This document shows positions 59,252 to 64,000 of a stretch of 64,000 nt of DNA, one piece after another; the stretch's first letter is position 1, and each line of letters starts with the position of its first letter. The position numbers and the translations under genes were made by a program. The notes under the pieces are model-generated. The model was not told the DNA's origin. It was given only the letters and a program-made list of their open reading frames with translations, and searched no databases. Source of the DNA: Shewanella metallivivens (GTDB lineage: Bacteria; Pseudomonadota; Gammaproteobacteria; Enterobacterales; Shewanellaceae); assembly GCF_028750675.1 (NCBI RefSeq), contig NZ_JAQQPZ010000002.1:311800-375799 (forward strand). Reading direction: 5' to 3'.

Positions 59252-59279
59252 AAAAAGCCTCCTTTTGGAGGCTTTTTTG
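59252..59279 (+). terminator. Terminator after ihfB
   Basis: AAAAAGCCTCC TTTT GGAGGCTTTTTTG: perfect stem and six T. Confidence 0.9.
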
Positions 59280-59360
59280 TATCTAATCACAGTCAATGCT
59301 GGTCAGTTTAGTAAATTTCTTGGATAATCATTATATTGATGCGTATACATGGAGAATAAC

Positions 59361-59657
59361 GTGAGATCTTTTATTGTCATTGTACTAATTGGATTGCTGT
59401 TTGTTTTAGCCTTATTGTTTGGTGCTAAAAACGAACAAATTGTAACCTTGAGTTACTTTATTGCCGAAGGTGAATACCGTTTACCCGTGGTATTGGCGAG
59501 TGTGTTTTTTAGTGGCTTTATCATTAGCTGGATATTTGCCAGTTATTACATTATCAAACTGAAACTGGCATTACGTAAAAGTAATAAAGCACTTAAAAAA
59601 TTTACCACGGTTGATGCAATAAACATCGACGTACCCGCTAAGGATCAAGCTGTCTAG
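59361..59657 (+). CDS. lapA: Lipopolysaccharide assembly protein A
   Basis: Inner-membrane protein that works with LapB in the control of LPS synthesis (LpxC turnover). Two membrane segments (SFIVIVLIGLLFVLALLFGA and VVLASVFFSGFIISWIFASYYII) separated by the family motif NEQIVTLSYFIAEGEYRLPV. GTG at 59361 with GGAG six bases before is a better start than the ATG 12 bases upstream; the protein has 98 residues. The stop is one base from the lapB start, so they are coupled. Confidence 0.94.
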   Translation: MRSFIVIVLIGLLFVLALLFGAKNEQIVTLSYFIAEGEYRLPVVLASVFFSGFIISWIFASYYIIKLKLALRKSNKALKKFTTVDAINIDVPAKDQAV

Positions 59658-59658
59658 T

Positions 59659-60819
59659 ATGCTAGAAATCTTGTTCTTGCTATTACCCATTGCCGCTGGA
59701 TACGGTTGGTATATGGGGCGACGCAGTATTCGCCATAATGATAGCCAACAAAGTAAGAAATTAAGCCGAGACTATTTTACTGGGCTTAATTTTTTACTGT
59801 CAAATGAGTCAGACAAAGCTGTAGACTTATTTATCAGTATGTTAGATGTAGACGATGAAACCATTGATACCCATTTATCATTAGGGTCATTGTTCCGTAA
59901 GCGTGGTGAAGTGGACCGTTCTATTCGGATCCATCAAAATTTAATCGCCCGGCCTAGCTTAACCAATGAACAGCGCGATATTGCCATGATGGAGCTAGGT
60001 AAAGATTACATGGCGGCAGGCTTTTACGATCGAGCAGAAGAAATCTTTATTAATTTGGTTAGCCAAGACGATCACAGTGAAGAAGCTGAAACTCAGCTGA
60101 TTTTAATTTACCAAGTCACCAAAGAATGGCAAAACGCGATAGATATTACTAAGCGTCTACCGCGCAAGCGCCAGCAAGCGTTAAAAAATACCACCGCACA
60201 TTTTTATTGCCAACTTGCCGATGAAACACCTAACGACGTAGACAAAATTAAAAAACTGCAACAGGCCATAAAACAAGACCCTAAATGTGGTCGAGCTTGG
60301 TTAACGCTTGCCAAAATTTACCTCGACGCTGGGCAGTTTGAGCAATGTAAACAAGCGCTGTCAGAACTCAAAGTGGCCGATATTGATTTATTTGCCGATG
60401 GCATTGCTATCGCAAAACAAGTCTATCGTGATACGCAAGACCCTGAAGGGTTTCAAGAGCTACTTGCCAAAGCGATTGCCGACGGTGCCGGTGCCAGTGT
60501 CGTGGTTGCACTAGCCGAACATAAAATTACCTTGAACCAACATCAAAGCGCCGAAACCTTGATGCTCGATAATCTATATCGCCATCCGACCATGAAAGGG
60601 TTTCAGCACTTAATGAAACTACACATCAAACAAGCAGAAGATGGTCAGGCAAAACAAAGTTTATCCATGCTTGAGCAGCTTGTTGAACAACAAATTAAAT
60701 TCCGTCCTAGCTATCGCTGTACTGCCTGTGGCTTTCCATCCCACGGTTTATATTGGCATTGTCCGTCATGTAAACAGTGGGGCAGTATTAAGCGCATTAA
60801 AGGCCTTGACGGTGAATAA
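59659..60819 (+). CDS. lapB: Lipopolysaccharide assembly protein B
   Basis: TPR protein anchored in the inner membrane that leads LpxC to FtsH and so sets the LPS level. N-terminal anchor ([20 protein letters not shown]), then about nine TPR units across residues 40-350 ([20 protein letters not shown] and on), and a C-terminal rubredoxin-like zinc or iron knuckle [20 protein letters not shown] with two CxxC pairs. 386 residues, close to E. coli LapB (389). Coupled to lapA; pyrF follows. Confidence 0.96.
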   Translation: MLEILFLLLPIAAGYGWYMGRRSIRHNDSQQSKKLSRDYFTGLNFLLSNESDKAVDLFISMLDVDDETIDTHLSLGSLFRKRGEVDRSIRIHQNLIARPSLTNEQRDIAMMELGKDYMAAGFYDRAEEIFINLVSQDDHSEEAETQLILIYQVTKEWQNAIDITKRLPRKRQQALKNTTAHFYCQLADETPNDVDKIKKLQQAIKQDPKCGRAWLTLAKIYLDAGQFEQCKQALSELKVADIDLFADGIAIAKQVYRDTQDPEGFQELLAKAIADGAGASVVVALAEHKITLNQHQSAETLMLDNLYRHPTMKGFQHLMKLHIKQAEDGQAKQSLSMLEQLVEQQIKFRPSYRCTACGFPSHGLYWHCPSCKQWGSIKRIKGLDGE

Positions 60820-60884
60820 AACCACTGTACTTTCGACACATAATTATATTTGCACTAACACATGCTATTGCCGCTGGAGTTCTA

Positions 60885-61586
60885 ATGACTGATAAATCAA
60901 TTGTAGTTGCCCTCGACTATGACAATAAAGCTGACGCGCTGACTTTCATTGATAAACTAGACCCTGACATGTGCCGTTTAAAAATCGGCAAAGAAATGTT
61001 TACCTTGTTCGGCCCGCAATTAGTGAAAGACATTCACAACCGTGATTTTGATTTATTTTTGGATTTAAAGTTTCACGACATCCCTAATACCGTCGCGAAA
61101 GCGGTTGCTGCAGCTGCAGAGTTAGGCGTTTGGATGACCAATGTGCATGCCAGTGGTGGTTTAGCCATGATGCAAGCGGCAAAAAAAGCATTGCAGCCAT
61201 ATGGCAAAGACGCGCCATTATTAATCGCTGTAACGGTATTAACCTCAATGTCTGATGAAGACTTAGCCTTGCTAGGCATTAACGTGCCTGCGTTTGAACA
61301 TGTGCTACGTTTAGCTAAATTAACACATCAGGCAGGGCTTGATGGTGTGGTATGTTCCGCGCAAGAAGCAAAATTACTTAAATCGTCATTTGGCCAGGAT
61401 TTCACCTTAGTGACACCAGGTATTCGGCCTGCTGGTAGTGATGCAGGCGATCAACATCGGGTGATGACACCGCCACAAGCGATTGCTGCCGGTTCTGACT
61501 ACTTAGTGATTGGTCGTCCGATTACCCAAGCCACAGATCCACTTGCAGCATTGACAGCAATCCATCAATCTTTACAGCTGTCGTAA
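60885..61586 (+). CDS. pyrF: Orotidine 5'-phosphate decarboxylase
   Basis: Last step of UMP synthesis. The signature [19 protein letters not shown] has the catalytic Lys-Asp pair; [19 protein letters not shown] at the start, [18 protein letters not shown] and [14 protein letters not shown] at the end complete the barrel. 233 residues. In the lapA-lapB-pyrF order seen across gammaproteobacteria. Confidence 0.97.
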   Translation: MTDKSIVVALDYDNKADALTFIDKLDPDMCRLKIGKEMFTLFGPQLVKDIHNRDFDLFLDLKFHDIPNTVAKAVAAAAELGVWMTNVHASGGLAMMQAAKKALQPYGKDAPLLIAVTVLTSMSDEDLALLGINVPAFEHVLRLAKLTHQAGLDGVVCSAQEAKLLKSSFGQDFTLVTPGIRPAGSDAGDQHRVMTPPQAIAAGSDYLVIGRPITQATDPLAALTAIHQSLQLS

Positions 61587-61616
61587 CATTAACGGCAATA
61601 TCAATAAGGGATGATT

Positions 61617-62453
61617 ATGACTTCAACAGGATTTTCAGCTGCATTTGATTACACTGGTAAAAATGTGGTTGTGGTGGGGGGTACCTCGGGTATCAATCTG
61701 CAAGTCGCCATAGCGTTTGCCAAGGCTGGTGCCAATGTAGCGGTAGCCAGTCGCAGTATTGATAAAGTGAATGCTGCAGTTGCCCAACTTAATCATGTCA
61801 ACCCGAATGCTGTGCACATGGGGGTGAGTTTCGATGTCCGTGATAACGATGCATTAACCCTAGGCTTTAACGAAATTGCAAAGGCTTATACTCATATTGA
61901 TGTGTTAATCAGTGGCGCGGCTGGAAACTTCCCTGCCAGCGCAGCTAAACTGTCAACCAATGGGTTTAAATCCGTTATTGATATTGATTTAATAGGCAGT
62001 TTTCAGGTGTTAAAACAAGCTTATCCGTTATTGGCACGCCCCAATGCCAGTGTGATACAAATTTCTGCGCCACAGGCCTTTATTGCCATGCCATTGCAAG
62101 CGCATGTGTGCGCCGCAAAAGCGGGCGTAGATATGTTAACTCGTACATTAGCGTTAGAATGGGGCGTTGAAGGTGTTAGAATTAACTCCATTGTGCCTGG
62201 CCCAATTGCCGACACCGAAGGGTTTAACCGATTAGCACCAAGCGATGAATTACAACAACGTGTGGCTAATAGCGTGCCATTAAAACGAAATGGTCAAGGA
62301 CAAGATATCGCCAATGCGGCCTTGTTTTTAGCCTCAAACATGGCATCTTACATTACAGGCGTAGTATTACCGGTCGATGGTGGTTGGTCATTAGGTGGCG
62401 CCAGTATCGCGATGACCGAATTAGGCGACATTGCCGCCAAACATGGCTTATAG
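61617..62453 (+). CDS. SDR-family oxidoreductase, 2,4-dienoyl-CoA reductase-like
   Basis: A 278-residue short-chain dehydrogenase/reductase. NADP-binding VVVVGGTSGINLQVAIAFAKA (one Gly of the usual TGxxxGIG is Asn-shifted), basic ASRSIDK that prefers NADPH, LISGAAGNFPASAAKLS and LQAHVCAAKAGVDMLTRTLAL. The Tyr of the YxxxK catalytic pair is replaced by Val (VCAAK). The eukaryotic-type 2,4-dienoyl-CoA reductases share both the GNF motif and the loss of that Tyr, and the region from LQAH to PGPIADTEG is like them. So a role in breakdown of unsaturated fatty acids is likely. ATG at 61617 follows AAGGG. It is 30 bases after pyrF. Confidence 0.82.
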   Translation: MTSTGFSAAFDYTGKNVVVVGGTSGINLQVAIAFAKAGANVAVASRSIDKVNAAVAQLNHVNPNAVHMGVSFDVRDNDALTLGFNEIAKAYTHIDVLISGAAGNFPASAAKLSTNGFKSVIDIDLIGSFQVLKQAYPLLARPNASVIQISAPQAFIAMPLQAHVCAAKAGVDMLTRTLALEWGVEGVRINSIVPGPIADTEGFNRLAPSDELQQRVANSVPLKRNGQGQDIANAALFLASNMASYITGVVLPVDGGWSLGGASIAMTELGDIAAKHGL

Positions 62454-62479
62454 ATATTCATTTTTAAAGGTAACAAATC

Positions 62480-63031
62480 ATGGCAAATGCATTACAAGAT
62501 CAATTACTCAAAGCCGGTCTTGCCAGTAAACAAAAAGTCCGCGACGTGAAAACTCAAAAACGTCGTGATAAAAAAGCCAAAGTTGATGACGGCAGTGCCG
62601 AACTTAAAAAGCAAATTGCCGAACAAAAGTTACAGCAGGCTAAAAAAGATAAAGCATTAAATGAAGAGCGCTTTGCACAAGCGTCTGAAAAAGGCCAAGT
62701 TCGCGGCTTAATTACTGAGTTTTCTAAATTTGCTATCAACATTCCTAAAGATGCTGAACTTAAGTTTAACTACACCTTAGAAAATAAAATTTACTCGTTA
62801 TACATTACCGATAAAATACAAGCTGAATTGCTTAACGGCACCTTAGGCATTGTGCGTCATGAAGATAAAAGCTATTTAGTGCCACACAAATTGGCTGAGC
62901 GAGTCAAATTATTAGTGCCTCAATGGTGTGGTTACTTGTGGGATAAAGCCGCAAAAGATGCGGTCGAGCAGGTGAGTGATGCCGACGATCCTTATGCAGA
63001 TTACGCCATCCCAGATGACTTAATGTGGTAA
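62480..63031 (+). CDS. DUF2058-family nucleic-acid-associated protein (YaiL-like)
   Basis: A 183-residue soluble protein. The first 80 residues are very basic and helical (KQKVRDVKTQKRRDKKAKVD), probably a coiled coil; the rest has ITEFSKFAINIPKDAELKFN and a compact alpha/beta end. This is the DUF2058/YaiL family, reported as nucleoprotein or polysome-associated. AAGGTAACA lies before the ATG. Terminator follows; the gap to the SDR gene is 26 bases, so both may be one transcript. Function not proved. Confidence 0.85.
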   Translation: MANALQDQLLKAGLASKQKVRDVKTQKRRDKKAKVDDGSAELKKQIAEQKLQQAKKDKALNEERFAQASEKGQVRGLITEFSKFAINIPKDAELKFNYTLENKIYSLYITDKIQAELLNGTLGIVRHEDKSYLVPHKLAERVKLLVPQWCGYLWDKAAKDAVEQVSDADDPYADYAIPDDLMW

Positions 63032-63041
63032 TCAATCCCCT

Positions 63042-63071
63042 AAAAAAGCCTCTTTAATAGAGGCTTTTTTT
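63042..63071 (+). terminator. Terminator after the DUF2058 gene
   Basis: AAAAAAGCCTCT TTAAT AGAGGCTTTTTTT: perfect seven-base GC stem extended by A/T pairs, seven T. It may also serve the convergent gene at the right edge. Confidence 0.88.
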
Positions 63072-63105
63072 GTATAAAATATTGATGCCCGTTCAACAAT
63101 AATCA

Positions 63106-64000
63106 TTACAACACGTTTTCAGCAGCTGGTTTTGCCGTTAGGGCAAGCACTTGCTGGCAGTACGCTAAATGATGGCGGATATTATCTAAAAATTGTGATG
63201 CCTGATAATCCACTAAATACCAATAACTGGCTTGCGTTTGCGGCTGCTCATTATAAAACAGCGCTTCAGCGGTGATTAAGTCATCTTGTGTCGCATATGA
63301 CAACCAGTGCACGCTGGGTAAATTACTTAACGCCGCTAACAATGCATATTGTAAATCAGGCTGAGTAGGGCGCTCAGAGGTTACTTGCAAAGCCAGAGCA
63401 TTGGATGTGGCTACATGATATGTTGGCTTAACATCGCTATTTTGGCGGCGAATATAATCACTCAATAACACTTCAAATGGGTTGATGTCAGGTTGCGCAG
63501 CTTGAGTATTAAGCTCTTCAGGAATGGTCGCTTGATCAATCAATAACCCCGGCCAGTAAATATGCGGGTTAGTGAGCTGTAATCCTAGTGCAAGTCTGCG
63601 CTCCCCTAACCAGTTATGTATCATGCAAGGTAAGTGATCCTGCTCGTTTAGCGTGCGCGAGCGGTTAAGCGATGGCATTAGCGACATACGGTGTACCGTC
63701 AACTCACTGGCTAAAATTGACATTAAAAAACAGGTCACAAGCCCTGATGAAGGCCAACAATGCAATTGCTGCTCGAGGGTTTGTGCGACTTGGGTTAATA
63801 GCGCAACTAATTGTTGATCATTAGGGCTGTTGCTTACCGCAAACGCATGAGGTGACTCTGCACAAGGACCATTACCAATATTAATGACATTCTCAGCCTC
63901 ATGTTCAGTTGCATTAAACACAAACGTATGGCCGATGTCAGCAGGTTGCCATGCGCCAGGTGCATTACCTATCACCGTAACAGATTGGTAAGGATTGAGG
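63106..64000 (-). CDS. Unrecognised protein, N-terminus outside the window
   Basis: The frame is open to the last base; at least 297 codons are in the window, and a GTG at 63975 is only an internal candidate start. The visible N-terminal part reads LNPYQSVTVIGNAP, then HTFVFNATEHEAENVINIGN and CWPSSGLVTCFLMSILASEL. A strand ending in GN-x-P, a following F-N and a P-S-S/T-G stretch recall the sialyltransferase-like GT29 fold, but the match is by eye and weak. The C-terminal half is rich in His, Gln and Tyr with no clear motif. Convergent with the DUF2058 gene. I cannot name its function. Confidence 0.7.
   Translation of the reverse strand, partial: LNPYQSVTVIGNAPGAWQPADIGHTFVFNATEHEAENVINIGNGPCAESPHAFAVSNSPNDQQLVALLTQVAQTLEQQLHCWPSSGLVTCFLMSILASELTVHRMSLMPSLNRSRTLNEQDHLPCMIHNWLGERRLALGLQLTNPHIYWPGLLIDQATIPEELNTQAAQPDINPFEVLLSDYIRRQNSDVKPTYHVATSNALALQVTSERPTQPDLQYALLAALSNLPSVHWLSYATQDDLITAEALFYNEQPQTQASYWYLVDYQASQFLDNIRHHLAYCQQVLALTAKPAAENVL

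Overview
The window is a chromosomal segment of a gammaproteobacterium, almost certainly a Shewanella of a fairly AT-rich (perhaps cold-water) clade. The reasons are the gene content and order (bkdA1-bkdA2-bkdB, nadA, divergent gapA/gapB, nrdAB-yfaE, ubiG/gyrA/serC, aroA-cmk-rpsA-ihfB-lapAB-pyrF), the DUF2989 lipoprotein, and short inverted-repeat elements of a kind common between Shewanella genes. Genus is an inference from protein resemblance; no rRNA gene is present to settle it.

Layout. 1-6.2 kb: the start of katG (cut by the left edge), a DUF1624 membrane protein with a small overlapping gene, a DUF2946-like small protein, an unrecognised 470-residue protein and a PBP4-type DacB, all on the minus strand. 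6.2-17.2 kb: a repeat-bearing gap, then pssA, tapT, two small unknown genes, a RecQ-family helicase, ecotin, a diguanylate cyclase and the PatZ-type acetyltransferase. 17.2-25.2 kb: an RND efflux pump with its adaptor, a GNAT enzyme, a membrane diguanylate cyclase, trxB and msrA. 25.3-35.5 kb: astE, the branched-chain 2-oxoacid dehydrogenase operon, nadA, and two different GAPDH genes in divergent orientation around a lipoprotein. 35.7-36.9 kb: a glyW-cysT-leuZ-type tRNA operon flanked on both sides by tandem repeats that carry pieces of its own terminal tRNAs. 37-45 kb: a small membrane protein, a RIO kinase, nrdA-nrdB-yfaE, a MupP/Gph-like phosphatase and ubiG. 45.3-54.6 kb: gyrA, serC, a MITE-like repeat, a three-gene electron-transfer operon (ferric-reductase-like membrane protein, two-cluster ferredoxin, Tat-exported flavoprotein) and an aromatic/aspartate aminotransferase. 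54.9-64 kb: aroA, cmk, rpsA, ihfB, lapA, lapB, pyrF, a dienoyl-CoA-reductase-like SDR, a DUF2058 gene and an unrecognised gene cut by the right edge.

Most of the window is housekeeping. The parts most worth a second look are: (1) the tRNA locus, where three 80-bp repeats upstream each carry the first 19 bases of tRNA-Gly plus a piece of its anticodon stem, while 177-190-bp repeats downstream each carry the 3' half of tRNA-Leu and a terminator, an arrangement that recalls the tyrT/rtT repeats of E. coli but occurs at both ends; (2) the membrane reductase-ferredoxin-Tat flavoprotein operon at 49.8-53.2 kb, which looks like a complete NAD(P)H-to-periplasm electron route with unknown acceptor; (3) two families of non-coding inverted-repeat elements; and (4) a readable control region for nrdAB with a correctly spaced NrdR box pair and DnaA boxes. 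I found no phage, integrase, CRISPR array, transposase or rRNA.
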